NCBI GenBank assembly: GCA_019359675.1
Contig: JAHHGX010000079.1
Span: forward strand, 62,001 to 126,000
Length of the DNA: 64,000 bases
Direction: 5' to 3'
From: Calothrix sp. FI2-JRJ7
GTDB lineage: Bacteria > Cyanobacteriota > Cyanobacteriia > Cyanobacteriales > Nostocaceae
Below, one piece after another: positions 36,431 through 45,194 of the stretch. A model generated the notes under the pieces. That model made no database searches, was not told where the DNA came from, and saw nothing but the letters and a program-made list of their open reading frames with translations. A program made the translations under genes and the position numbers. Each line of letters begins with the position of its first letter. Position 1 is the first letter of the stretch.

Positions 36431-37999
36431 ATGAATCTATACCGATTTCTGCTGCATTCTTCTTGGGTTGCTATTGCCTTAGCTTTTTTGTTCCCCACAT
36501 CAATTAAAAATGCTGAAGCTAAAACTGTAACAGCAGAGCAAAAAAGTAAAGTTGGGGGAACAGATAGGGATAATATAAAACTCGAAAAAGAACTAATCAA
36601 ACCTATCGCACAAGAAGCAGCAAAACTAGGAGGAATCGTTTCTCTGTCTCCTGCTCCCTCCTTTCCTGATAACCTCCCTGTTCCCTCTACCCCTCCTCTC
36701 CCTGCATCACCTCCTGAGCTACTGTTTCCAACCAAAGCAGAAGAAGTTCAAATTCGACAAAACCAAGCAATAACGCTGACTCAAGCACTCGAAATCGCGC
36801 GTCGAAACAATCCACAACTGCAAACCTCGCTTCTCGAACTTGAGCGCAGTCGAGCATCACTACGAGAGTCGCAAGCTGCACTGTATCCGACCATTGGTAT
36901 AAACGGCAGCATTACAAACAGTAAATCTGCGAGTGACCAACTTTCTGTAGACTCAGGTGTGGCGCCTCCAGGTAGCGATAAAGCGAGAACTGCTTTTAAC
37001 GGCAGAGCCGAAGTTAATTACAACATTTATACTTCAGGTCGCAGAGCAGCAAGCATTCGTCAAGCAGAAGAACAGCTAAGAATTGACGAGTTGAGTGTAG
37101 AAACGCGGTATCAAGAAATTAAGCTGCAAGTAACTAGTCGTTACTACGATTTACAAGCTGCTGATGAACAAGTTCGTATTAGTAGTGCAGCAACAGAAAA
37201 CGCAAGCGCGAGTTTACGTGATGCTCAAGCACTTGAACGTGCGGGTGTTGGTACAAGGTTTGACGTACTGCGTTCGCAGGTAAACTTTGCCAATGCTCAA
37301 CAAGATTTAGCAAACGCGCGTGCTAGACAGCAAATATCACAACGGCAATTAGTTGCACTACTAAACATACCGCAAACGCTCAATATAACCACTGCCGACC
37401 GAGTAGAAATAGCAGGGTTATGGAACCAAAAACTAGAACAAACAATAATCCAAGCGTTTCAAAACAGACCTGAGCTACAGCAGCGTTTAGCAGAACGTAA
37501 TATAGGTGAGCAACGACGTAAATTTGCTTTAGGACAACTTGGCCCACAAGTTGCACTAGTTGCCAGTTACGACGTATTAGACCAGTACAACGACAATGTT
37601 GGCGCCACAGATGGATACTCAGTAGGAGTGCGTGCAAATTGGAATTTATTCGATGGAGGAGCAGCAAGAGCGCAAGCAGCACAAGCAAAAGCAAATATTG
37701 CCATAGCAGAAAGCAACTTTGCAAACCAACGTAACCAAATACGCTTTGAAGTCGAACAATACTATGCTCAATTACAATCAAATTTAGACAACGTGCAAAC
37801 CGCAACAGGAGCAGTAGATCAAGCTGTTGAAGCACTGCGACTCGCACGTTTACGCTTTCAAGCTGGTGTTGGTACCCAAACCGACGTTATCGCAGCAGAA
37901 AACGACCTCACGCGCGCACAAGGTAATCGCATCACTGCTATCTTAGATTACAACCGCGCTTTCGCAAATCTACAACGTTCCGTCTCCGCTAGAACTTAA
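36431..37999 (+). CDS. TolC-family outer membrane efflux protein (HgdD-like candidate)
   Basis: A 522-residue TolC-type channel. It has an N-terminal signal segment (VAIALAFLFPTSIKNAEA), then a Pro/Ser/Leu-rich stretch (about 72-97) and two OEP halves. The first has ITLTQALEIARRNNPQLQTS, the second FALGQLGPQVALVASYD to VGTQTDVIAAENDLTRAQGN. Alpha-helical coiled parts rich in Ala/Gln/Arg are typical of the periplasmic barrel. In Anabaena the TolC protein HgdD exports heterocyst glycolipids; closeness to a HEP-like island makes an HgdD role attractive, but TolC proteins serve many exporters and no partner pump is adjacent. The Pro-rich stretch is encoded by a pyrimidine-rich repeat-like segment. 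Confidence 0.88.
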   Translation: MNLYRFLLHSSWVAIALAFLFPTSIKNAEAKTVTAEQKSKVGGTDRDNIKLEKELIKPIAQEAAKLGGIVSLSPAPSFPDNLPVPSTPPLPASPPELLFPTKAEEVQIRQNQAITLTQALEIARRNNPQLQTSLLELERSRASLRESQAALYPTIGINGSITNSKSASDQLSVDSGVAPPGSDKARTAFNGRAEVNYNIYTSGRRAASIRQAEEQLRIDELSVETRYQEIKLQVTSRYYDLQAADEQVRISSAATENASASLRDAQALERAGVGTRFDVLRSQVNFANAQQDLANARARQQISQRQLVALLNIPQTLNITTADRVEIAGLWNQKLEQTIIQAFQNRPELQQRLAERNIGEQRRKFALGQLGPQVALVASYDVLDQYNDNVGATDGYSVGVRANWNLFDGGAARAQAAQAKANIAIAESNFANQRNQIRFEVEQYYAQLQSNLDNVQTATGAVDQAVEALRLARLRFQAGVGTQTDVIAAENDLTRAQGNRITAILDYNRAFANLQRSVSART

Positions 38000-38020
38000 A
38001 ACCACATTTGTCATTATTTG

Positions 38021-38095
38021 TCATTCTGAGCGAAGCGAAGAATCTTAAACATTTCGAGACTTACGAGATGCTTCACTGCGTTCAGCATGACAATG
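38021..38095. repeat. Dispersed repeat (TCATTCTGAGCGAAGCGAAG type)
   Basis: TCATTCTGAGCGAAGCGAAG at the left and TTCAGCATGACAATGA at the right are imperfect complements, with GAGACTTACGAGATGCTTC in between. It is a typical intergenic repeat past the TolC gene. No gene lies in 38000-38209. Confidence 0.5.
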
Positions 38096-38209
38096 AATAG
38101 ATATTTTTTAATATACTTTTAAAGTATACTTTTAAAGGCGCCCTTAAAACATTTACTGTTTGCAACAAATAATTATTCGTTACAAGAGTACTTATAATTC
38201 ATAAATACT

Positions 38210-38605
38210 ATGCAAGGAGAAACTAATCTTAATATTTTATTAAAATCCATGCAGCCTACTGCTTGTGAAGGTGAGTATGTGTTTTGCAGTGTGAATCACG
38301 AAGATAATGATTATCTAAATCTTAAGCCTATATGTACTTTTATAGAAAATGAGGGGTTAACGCTGATTCTTTCTCGTAATCAAGCTGATACTGCTGAACT
38401 AACTTATACATCTGTGTTTCGCATGATTACTCTCTCAGCACATTCTAGCTTAGAAGCTGTTGGTTTTTTAGCAGCCATTACTAGTAAGTTAGCAGAGCAT
38501 GGTATTAGCGTTAATCCTGTCTCAGCTTATTATCACGACCACTTGTTTGTGCCAATTTTACGGGCTAATGAGGTAATGAAGTTACTTCAAGAGTTTTCAA
38601 GCTGA
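38210..38605 (+). CDS. ACT-domain protein
   Basis: A 131-residue protein consisting of a double ACT-like module. The second half reads FRMITLSAHSSLEAVGFLAA followed by ITSKLAEHGISVNPVSAYYH, the usual small-ligand-binding ACT arrangement, and ends HDHLFVPILRANEVMKLLQE. Proteins like this (ACT_7/CASTOR-like) are thought to sense amino acids; no ligand is assigned. ATG at 38210 follows GAATACTA and has no strong ribosome site. It has no clear operon partner. Confidence 0.75.
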   Translation: MQGETNLNILLKSMQPTACEGEYVFCSVNHEDNDYLNLKPICTFIENEGLTLILSRNQADTAELTYTSVFRMITLSAHSSLEAVGFLAAITSKLAEHGISVNPVSAYYHDHLFVPILRANEVMKLLQEFSS

Positions 38606-38610
38606 AGAAT

Positions 38611-38784
38611 TTAAAAGGCACGCACAGCATCTCTCATTACTGTTTCACGCAAATAACATTTGAGAGAGTCAGGTGTCCCTAAATCGACGCTACAACCAAG
38701 AAGTGTTTCTAAATATCTTTGTAAACCTACAAAAGTGAATAAACCTACAGGTTTGTCAAATTGTACCAGCAAATCAACATTACG
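38611..38784 (-). pseudogene. C-terminal remnant of a MNT-type nucleotidyltransferase
   Basis: The minus-strand frame between stops reads NVDLLVQFDKPVGLFTFVGL, QRYLETLLGCSVDLGTPDSL and KCYLRETVMRDAVRA. This is the typical second half of minimal nucleotidyltransferases (MntA/MNT antitoxin type), which normally begin with a GS..R.. active site followed by SDVDLLV. That N-terminal part is missing: a stop (38785-38787) precedes the fragment. No HEPN partner gene follows. I infer a dead toxin-antitoxin remnant. Confidence 0.65.
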
Positions 38785-38918
38785 CTAGTAGTGCTTTTTA
38801 CCCTCAAGTTCCTATACCACTAAGCGATTTAATATGTGTTATTAATTGTTGTTTGAAACTTTCGCGCGCGTCGTGTATGTCAGAAATAAATCTTGTACAA
38901 CTTAATCCTGGTTGATAG

Positions 38919-38943
38919 TAAGGTGGGCAGTGCCCACCATACA
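38919..38943. repeat. GTGGGCAGTGCCCAC hairpin
   Basis: GTAAGGTGGGCA pairs with TGCCCACCATAC, nearly identical to 31810-31834. It sits just past the P-type ATPase stop on the minus strand and can terminate that gene. Confidence 0.6.
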
Positions 38944-38973
38944 AATGTATACTGCACAGGCGAGATGCCTATG

Positions 38974-41900
38974 CTACATGACAACTGCTGGTTGTAACTC
39001 GTGTTCTTTGGTGGGTGTGTATGTGTAATTGGATTTGTCTTCGCTATCGGGCAGAATTGTAATATATTTGCCGTCGTCTTTGCGATTACGTGATACCAAT
39101 TCTTTACGACCCTCATTAACTAAGAACGGAAGCACTGCACTGGCGCCAATAACCGCGATATCTACTAGATTAATTGGTGAGATTTGCAACAATCCTTTGA
39201 GTCCAGGTACGGTTGCAGCGGCGATTTGTAGCGCGAACGAACCACCCAAGGCAATATTTAGATATTTGTTTTGTGGTAGTTTCTTACCGCTAAATATGCT
39301 GTGGGTTTGCGAACGGCAACTAAGCGCGTACATCAACTGTGCCATTGTCAAGCTCATAAAACCGATGGTGCTGGCAGTAGCTCCTATACCATAACGGTTA
39401 ATAGCATAACCATAGGCGCCCAACGCACTTGCTGACATTATCGCTGACTCGCCAACAATGCGTCGGAAGTCAGAATTTTTGATAATTGGTTCAGATGGGT
39501 CACGCGGTGGCGCCAGTAATACATCTGGTTCTGGAGCTTCCATAGCAAGTCCGAGCGCTGGGAAGATATCTGTTACTAAGTTCAACCACAGTAACTGCAT
39601 AGCTGTCATTGGTTCACCAATACCGGCAGCGGTAGCGGCAAGCATCACCATGATTTCACTGGTGTTGGTTGATAGTAAAAAGTGAACCGATTTACGAATG
39701 TTGTTGTAAATTGTACGTCCATGACTAACGGCTATAATCATGGTTTCGAGGTTGTCGTCTTCGAGTATAATATCCGCGACTTCACGGGCAACATCGGTGC
39801 CACTATGTCCCATTGCAATACCGACATTAGCAGCTTTGAGCGCGGGAGCATCGTTAATTCCATCTCCCGTCATTGCGACGATTTTACCTGTGCTTTGCTG
39901 TGCCTGGACAATTTGCAATTTGTTCGCAGGACTAATACGTGCAAAAACATTTACTCGGTCGCACAGTCCTTTGACAACTTCTGGGTCAACTTGTTCGAGG
40001 TGGCTTGAGTCAAGAATTTCTAGCTGTTTGCCTTGGCTAAGATTTAATTCTTTACCAATAGCATAAGCTGTTGGACTTTGATCCCCAGTAATCATTACGG
40101 TGTTGATACCTGCTGAGTGGAAATCTCCCATCAATTCCTTCACACCTTTACGGATGGGGTCTGCCATTCCCACAAGTCCCAACCAAATTAATTCACTTTC
40201 AGTGTTAATTTCATCCGAATCTTGAATTAAATAAGCAACTCCAAGAACACGCAGTGCTTTACCTGCCATGTCCTCGTTATCGTTCTCAATTAACTGTCTA
40301 TCAGCATCAGTTAAAAGTATTTGCTGACCGTTTTTGAGTTGATGACTACATAGCGCTAATACTTCAGATGGACTACCTTTAACTGCAACGAGTTTTTGAT
40401 TGTTGTCAGGAGTATTGTGCAACGTCACCATGTAATTACGTGCTTGCGAACGGTGACTAATTTTCTGCAACGGATAATTTTCGCGCAGACTATTTACATT
40501 CACCCCAGCATTTATTGCTAAGTCGATAAGCGCGTTCTCTGTTGAAGAACCTTTTACAGTGTAATTGTGTTCTTTGTTTTCCTTTTTCTCTTTAACCTTT
40601 TCCCCTTCTTCGATAATGCTTTCGTTGCAAAGCACCAAGACATGCATTAACTTCAGCACTTGCTCGTTGCTATAAGGATTAATAGACTCATCCCCATCGC
40701 GTAACTTGTCGTCCGCAACATCAATATATCGTCCATCAGCACACAACTCTATAACCGTCATGCGGTTAGCTGTAATAGTGCCAGTCTTATCCATACAGAT
40801 AGTCTGTACCGAACCCAGTGTTTCCACTGCATCAAGGCGCCGGATTAATACGTTGTGCTTCCGCATGTTAGCAATACCAAGCGCTAACGTAGTAGTTGCT
40901 ACCGTTGGTAGTCCTTCTGGTACTGCTGCTACAGCCAAAGAAATTGTTGACTTAAGCATTTGCAGCACACTGTTACCGCGCAATAAACCAATACCAAATA
41001 CAACAGCACAAATGGCGCCGCTAATTACAACAAGCTGACTTCCTGCTTGGTCGAGTTGTTTTTCCATCGGGGTTTCAGGTGTCGAAGCTTCACCAAGCAT
41101 CGCCTGAATTTTACCCATCTCGCTATATTTACCTGTGGCGACAACTACTGCTTTTCCTTGTCCTCCTGTCACCAAAGTACCCATGTAAACCATGTTTACC
41201 CGGTCGCCCAAAGCTACATTCTCATCTTCAAGCGCTACAGTAGACTTACTAACAGGCATACTTTCACCCGTTAGCGCCGACTCATCAATACTCAAACGCT
41301 CTGCTTCAATTAAGCGTGCGTCCGATGGTACATAGCTACCAGGCTTGAGAACTATAATATCGCCGAGAACAATTTCAGTAGCGCTGATTTCAACACTATT
41401 ACCGTCGCGAATAACTACTGCCGTTGGCTTAACTACATTTTGAAGCGAACGAATGATTTTTTCAGAATTGCTCTCAGTAGCATATCCGATTCCCGCATTG
41501 ATTACTACTACCCCCATAATGACAGCAGCATCAAGCAAACCACCTGTAGCAACTGACACTCCTGCCGCTACTGCTAAAAGTCCTACTGGTAGTGATTTAA
41601 ACTGGTCAACAAACATGCTTAACCCCGAACGCGGTTTTGCTTGCGGTAGGGTGTTTAAGCCGTATTTCTTCAGTTTGCGAGCAGCAGAATCACTTGATAG
41701 TCCTAATACATTTGACGTTTGCAACTCATTAATTACGGTCTCTACAGAACGTAAATGCCAAGGTGCAACGGATTGCGCTTTTGTTCCGACAATCTCGCGT
41801 GTTTTTTTTGCTTTTCTCTTAGCTTGGTGCTTGTTTTTTGTTACCAAATTTACAGAATTTTTGTTTTGCTTTTGGTAATCAAAAACCAGACTTTCAATCA

Positions 41901-42144
41901 GCGATGCAAGACCCGACGAACTGCGTGCTGGTTTATAAATTACCAGCATATTTCCTGTGACCGGGTTGGCAGAAACACAACATATATCGTTGTTTTCTGC
42001 CAATCTCAACTCTAGGTATTTCTTAAGAGTATCCGAACCCTGAAGACCATTTACTTTATACCTAGCCCTCCCGCTCACCGCCGTATGTACTTCCTTAACG
42101 ATAGGAATTTGACGGTGCCGGGAGATGTTACAGCTTTTATTCAT
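38974..42144 (-). CDS. Cation-transporting P-type ATPase with N-terminal HMA-like domain
   Basis: A 1056-residue P-type pump. Seen: TGES in ESALTGESMPVSK, the phosphorylated Asp in ICMDKTGTITANRM, TGDQSPTA, VAMTGDGINDAPAL, and AAVPEGLP in TM4, the Ca/secondary-ion (P2A-like) signature. N-terminal to it, about residues 15-75 (VSGRARYKVNGLQGS...TGNMLVIYKP) resemble a heavy-metal-associated domain that has lost the CxxC pair, followed by a Lys-rich linker. This mix is unusual for P2 pumps. The ion is not certain; calcium or another divalent cation is likely. A hairpin (38919-38943) follows the stop. Starts with ATG at 42144, opposite to the deacetylase gene. Confidence 0.88.
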   Translation of the reverse strand: MNKSCNISRHRQIPIVKEVHTAVSGRARYKVNGLQGSDTLKKYLELRLAENNDICCVSANPVTGNMLVIYKPARSSSGLASLIESLVFDYQKQNKNSVNLVTKNKHQAKRKAKKTREIVGTKAQSVAPWHLRSVETVINELQTSNVLGLSSDSAARKLKKYGLNTLPQAKPRSGLSMFVDQFKSLPVGLLAVAAGVSVATGGLLDAAVIMGVVVINAGIGYATESNSEKIIRSLQNVVKPTAVVIRDGNSVEISATEIVLGDIIVLKPGSYVPSDARLIEAERLSIDESALTGESMPVSKSTVALEDENVALGDRVNMVYMGTLVTGGQGKAVVVATGKYSEMGKIQAMLGEASTPETPMEKQLDQAGSQLVVISGAICAVVFGIGLLRGNSVLQMLKSTISLAVAAVPEGLPTVATTTLALGIANMRKHNVLIRRLDAVETLGSVQTICMDKTGTITANRMTVIELCADGRYIDVADDKLRDGDESINPYSNEQVLKLMHVLVLCNESIIEEGEKVKEKKENKEHNYTVKGSSTENALIDLAINAGVNVNSLRENYPLQKISHRSQARNYMVTLHNTPDNNQKLVAVKGSPSEVLALCSHQLKNGQQILLTDADRQLIENDNEDMAGKALRVLGVAYLIQDSDEINTESELIWLGLVGMADPIRKGVKELMGDFHSAGINTVMITGDQSPTAYAIGKELNLSQGKQLEILDSSHLEQVDPEVVKGLCDRVNVFARISPANKLQIVQAQQSTGKIVAMTGDGINDAPALKAANVGIAMGHSGTDVAREVADIILEDDNLETMIIAVSHGRTIYNNIRKSVHFLLSTNTSEIMVMLAATAAGIGEPMTAMQLLWLNLVTDIFPALGLAMEAPEPDVLLAPPRDPSEPIIKNSDFRRIVGESAIMSASALGAYGYAINRYGIGATASTIGFMSLTMAQLMYALSCRSQTHSIFSGKKLPQNKYLNIALGGSFALQIAAATVPGLKGLLQISPINLVDIAVIGASAVLPFLVNEGRKELVSRNRKDDGKYITILPDSEDKSNYTYTPTKEHELQPAVVM

Positions 42145-42321
42145 TTCATGCAGTTGTGAAAAATACTAACTTACTCAGAGTCTTTTATCCTACTGCATAA
42201 AATTAAACATTTTCTACTCCGTCAGGATTATCTTTAAATAACTTATTAAAACCCAAATACCTAATAAATCATACAAGGTTGGAAATCTTACCCTAAATGT
42301 ACTGAAATACCAACCATACCG

Positions 42322-43050
42322 ATGACAGCAAATTTTGCTAGAGTTTTAATAGGCTTGCTTTTTAATTTGGACTCAATGTTGCAATTTGCACCGTTATTTC
42401 CCTTAATTTACCGTGTTCTCCAACCTAGTTTTCCAAACTGTCTATGGACAGGAAACACAAACTGTAAAAAAATCGCTCTAACCTTTGATGATGGGCCTCA
42501 CCGTCATCACACACCCCAACTACTTGAAGTATTAGACCATTACAAAATTCCCGCTAGTTTTTTTTGGTTAGGTGTATGTGTACAACAGGCGCCGCAAATA
42601 GCCAAAATGGTACATGCTCGTAACCACTGGATAGGTTTACACGGTTACGACCACCGAAACTTTCCTATGCTCTCGCCGCAAGAACTTAAAGATAGCCTAG
42701 AAAAAACTCAAGCAGCTATCGAAAGTGCCTGTAATATACCAGCACAACTTATCCGCGATGTCAGACCCCCAAATGGGTTTTTTACCCCCAATACTTTAAA
42801 ACTGTTGAAAAAGTGGGACTACCGTCCGGTTATGTGGAGTGTTGTACCGGAAGACTGGGTACGACCGGGTGTTAACACAGTAACTCAACGAGTATTAAAC
42901 CAAGTTCAAAATGGTTCCATCATAGTTTTGCACGATGGCTACTTCGGTGGTGAAGATGTCGCCGAAACCACAGCAGCTTTAATACCCAAGTTACTAGAAC
43001 AGGGTTACGAGTTCGTCACTATCGATAATCTTTACGAAGTTATAAATTAA
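42322..43050 (+). CDS. Polysaccharide deacetylase family (NodB) protein
   Basis: A 242-residue carbohydrate-esterase-4 type protein. Seen: motif 1 LTFDDGPH (metal Asp), motif 2 HGYDHRNF (metal His pair), motif 3 VRPPNG, the motif 4 Trp region MWSVVPEDW and motif 5 IIVLHDG. A hydrophobic N-terminus (VLIGLLFNLDSMLQFAPLFP) may anchor it in the membrane. It would remove acetyl groups from cell wall or exopolysaccharide N-acetyl sugars. Placed near a polysaccharide island, but its direct role there is inferred. Starts with ATG at 42322. Confidence 0.88.
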   Translation: MTANFARVLIGLLFNLDSMLQFAPLFPLIYRVLQPSFPNCLWTGNTNCKKIALTFDDGPHRHHTPQLLEVLDHYKIPASFFWLGVCVQQAPQIAKMVHARNHWIGLHGYDHRNFPMLSPQELKDSLEKTQAAIESACNIPAQLIRDVRPPNGFFTPNTLKLLKKWDYRPVMWSVVPEDWVRPGVNTVTQRVLNQVQNGSIIVLHDGYFGGEDVAETTAALIPKLLEQGYEFVTIDNLYEVIN

Positions 43051-43051
43051 A

Positions 43052-43078
43052 AGGATTTTGGATTAAATCCAAAATCCT
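43052..43078. terminator. Bidirectional terminator between convergent genes
   Basis: AGGATTTTGGAT (43052-43063) pairs with ATCCAAAATCCT (43067-43078) over a 3 nt loop, filling most of the 36 bp between the deacetylase and XRE stops. Confidence 0.7.
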
Positions 43079-43086
43079 AAATTTAT

Positions 43087-43434
43087 TTATTCCCTAACCC
43101 CTATTTCCTCAGCAACATTTTCTTGCTTAGAAGTATCGGCGCCTGTAGGCTGTTCTGTTCCTAAAAGAGTGCGGATGTCACTCAAAGAACTAGGTTTGCC
43201 CAGTTTCTCTTCTTCGGAGTCGTTTACATACTCAATTAAATCCTCTACCTGGCAGCCAAGAGCCTTACAAAACTTTACTATACGTTCAATATGATCAGAG
43301 CCGGTTCTTCCGCTTTCCCAATTTTGAATGGTACTTTCGGTGACACCGACTAGACGTGATAACTCTAACTGGGTCAAACCAGCTCTTTCACGTAATATTG
43401 CTATCCTTGGTTTCGCTTTCCGTTTCACAGTCAC
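43087..43434 (-). CDS. XRE-family helix-turn-helix regulator
   Basis: A 115-residue protein. The first ~70 residues are a Cro/CI-type HTH (LRERAGLTQLELSRLVGVTE then STIQNWESGRTG); the tail is acidic and unstructured. The GTG at 43434 is the start. Divergent from, and 232 bp away from, the first of four small secreted-protein genes, so it may regulate them. That is context only. Alternatively it controls itself. Confidence 0.8.
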   Translation of the reverse strand: MTVKRKAKPRIAILRERAGLTQLELSRLVGVTESTIQNWESGRTGSDHIERIVKFCKALGCQVEDLIEYVNDSEEEKLGKPSSLSDIRTLLGTEQPTGADTSKQENVAEEIGVRE

Positions 43435-43666
43435 AGCACTCCGACGGTCTAACTTATAGTCGTTTATCGTAACACCAAAAAAAAATTACGCCCAGATTTT
43501 TTAACCAAGACCTTGACACCCTTAAAATCTTTAGTTAAAGTATCTAGGTATAGAGATACAACTTTATGCAATCAGGCGAGTCATCTTTTTTTTAACCCCC
43601 AGCACCCAATATATTAAGTTAAAGAGCTTATAAGTTAATCAAAGACAGTAATTGGAATAACGAATT

Positions 43667-44008
43667 ATGTTGAAAAAATCATTCGCTTTAGGTTTATTAG
43701 CTGCTATTGCAATGGCGCCTGCGGCATTTGCAGATCAAATTCAAGGTAATACTTCTAACATTCAAATTAGAAGTGGTAACGTCGGTTCAAGAAACGTTAC
43801 TGGTATCGATAGCAGCACTTACACAGACCAGTACCAAGGTAAAAACAGCAATCCATTCTGTGCTAGAGGTAATCAAATCCAAGGTAACGCTGCAAACACA
43901 GGTATTAGTAATGCAAATGTTGGCTTCGGCAATATTAGCGGTGTTTCTAATTCGACAGGAACCAGGCAGAGTCAAAACGCTAACTGTTCTTTCCCTTATT
44001 TCCGTTAA
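43667..44008 (+). CDS. Small secreted protein with Asn/Gln-rich repeats
   Basis: A 113-residue protein. It has a clear signal peptide (KKSFALGLLAAIAMAPAAFA, cut after residue 22) and two ~40-residue copies of a module of type QIQGNxxNxxIxxxNVGxxN, rich in Asn, Ser, Gly and Gln with one Cys in each half. The repeated Gln/Asn pattern recalls curlin-like beta strands, but the spacing differs from curlin repeats. First of four small secreted-protein genes in one direction. The function is unknown. An amyloid or surface-matrix role is a hypothesis. Confidence 0.75.
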   Translation: MLKKSFALGLLAAIAMAPAAFADQIQGNTSNIQIRSGNVGSRNVTGIDSSTYTDQYQGKNSNPFCARGNQIQGNAANTGISNANVGFGNISGVSNSTGTRQSQNANCSFPYFR

Positions 44009-44111
44009 GTAAAAAATTAGAAATAAATTTAATAATCTTTTAAAAATCTGGTTAATCGAGTTGTTGAACAACTCGAAACCAGTAACACACAACTAATTAG
44101 GTCTAGAAAAA

Positions 44112-44210
44112 ATGATGAAGAATAAAGTCTACACCTTCGGTTTTCTAGCTGCTGCTCTGATTATAGCAAGAGAAGTGCTGAGTAAAAAGTGCGCTCGTAC
44201 TGAGTATTAA
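44112..44210 (+). pseudogene. Decayed copy of a small secreted-protein gene
   Basis: MMKNKVYTFGFLAAALIIA is a clear signal peptide of the same style as its neighbours. It is then replaced by AREVLSKKCARTEY and a stop, encoded by the AGTGCTGAGT...ACTCAGCACT type intergenic repeat (44172 onward). I infer a sister gene truncated by repeat insertion. The mature part is lost. Confidence 0.5.
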
Positions 44211-44262
44211 ATCAACTCAGCACTTAGCACTTACAACTCAGCACTCACAACTAATTACTAAG

Positions 44263-44604
44263 TTGAGGATGAACGCCATGCCTGCCAAAAAATTAATGTT
44301 TTCGCTGTTCTTGACTGCAATGGTTGCATTACCTGCCGGAATCGCAACTGCTGGTGACTTAGATATTCAAACAAGTAACGTTCAAATGGTGCTTGATGAA
44401 AATGGAGGCATTTTTATTAGAACGGCGCCAGTACCACGAGTAATTGTCAATCCTGCTGCAAATCAAAATATCAATAGAAATCGTCGGATGCGTGTTTTCA
44501 GAGGCAATAATCAAATGAAATGCCGTAATGTTACACAGCGCAGGAATTCTACAAGAGGTGGCAATCAAATTTATACGAGTAATACTACAACCGTCTGTAA
44601 CTAA
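44263..44604 (+). CDS. Small secreted protein, Asn/Arg-rich
   Basis: A 113-residue protein. Signal peptide (MFSLFLTAMVALPAGIATAG) followed by DLDIQTSNVQMVLDENGGIF and an Asn/Arg-rich tail (NINRNRRMRVFRGNNQMKC) with two Cys. The first ATG at 44263 is used; a second ATG at 44278 gives MPAKKLMFSL and is equally good. Unknown function. It shares strand, secretion and Asn richness with 43667 and 44702, so these are probably a functional set. Confidence 0.65.
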   Translation: MRMNAMPAKKLMFSLFLTAMVALPAGIATAGDLDIQTSNVQMVLDENGGIFIRTAPVPRVIVNPAANQNINRNRRMRVFRGNNQMKCRNVTQRRNSTRGGNQIYTSNTTTVCN

Positions 44605-44608
44605 TTCT

Positions 44609-44686
44609 AGAAACCGGGTTTCTACACAAAAGCGTCATTGTTATCACACATTTCAACGAAGAAGCCCGGTTTCTTAGCGTAAGTCT
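44609..44686. repeat. GAAACC-family MITE core with right outer arm
   Basis: AGAAACCGGGTTTCTA on the left and AGAAGCCCGGTTTCTTA on the right, ending GCGTAAGTCT, the same edge as the full element at 48544-48645. It starts four bases after the stop codon of the upstream gene and may end its transcript. Confidence 0.75.
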
Positions 44687-44701
44687 TAAAGTAAATAAAT
44701 C

Positions 44702-45070
44702 ATGAAACTACAATTAATTGCACTTAGCGTGCTTTCATTTTCTGCTATCTCAAGCTTCATTCCTGGTATAACTAACAAAGCTAGCGCTGTATGCGTTCTT
44801 ACAGATGTTGGTGTACAAGTGGCAATTCATGGTAGAGGCACTGTTGCCAACCAAAATAACAATGTTGACCAGCAAGCTAGCAAAAATTGCTACAACAACA
44901 GTGTCACAACTACTGCTGTTCAAGTGTACACAGGCGCCGGCTCAGTAAATCAAAACCGCAATAGTTATCAATACGTCAACGGTGGTAGTAATCCGACTGG
45001 AATTAATATGCCAGCGATTAAAGTGCCAGTACAAATACAAGTTGATGTGCCAGCTTATCCAGAATTCTAA
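44702..45070 (+). CDS. Small secreted protein, Asn/Gln/Val-rich
   Basis: A 122-residue protein. Signal peptide KLQLIALSVLSFSAISSFIP ending near KASA, then GRGTVANQNNNVDQQASKNC and GAGSVNQNRNSYQYVNGGSN and a Val/Pro-rich end. Two Cys are in the mature part. It is not recognised as a known family; related only in style to its neighbours. Likely exported. A small matrix or envelope protein would fit. Confidence 0.65.
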   Translation: MKLQLIALSVLSFSAISSFIPGITNKASAVCVLTDVGVQVAIHGRGTVANQNNNVDQQASKNCYNNSVTTTAVQVYTGAGSVNQNRNSYQYVNGGSNPTGINMPAIKVPVQIQVDVPAYPEF

Positions 45071-45194
45071 GTTTTATACTAGGGGCGGGGCTTGCGATGC
45101 CCGCTCCACAAGAAATTAAATATTTAGCCTGTAAAATAAGTTTTCTATTTTGTTTATATATTTATAACTTACTTATAACAATTGGTATAAAAAT

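Noticed and set aside
37380-37847. 155-codon open frame antisense to the TolC gene
   Set aside because: Leu-rich translation arises from the Gln/Ala-rich sense strand; TolC coding is certain.
43667-44008. Calling the first secreted protein a curlin (CsgA-like)
   Set aside because: The Gln/Asn spacing differs from the curlin repeat, and no csgG/csgE-type genes are nearby.
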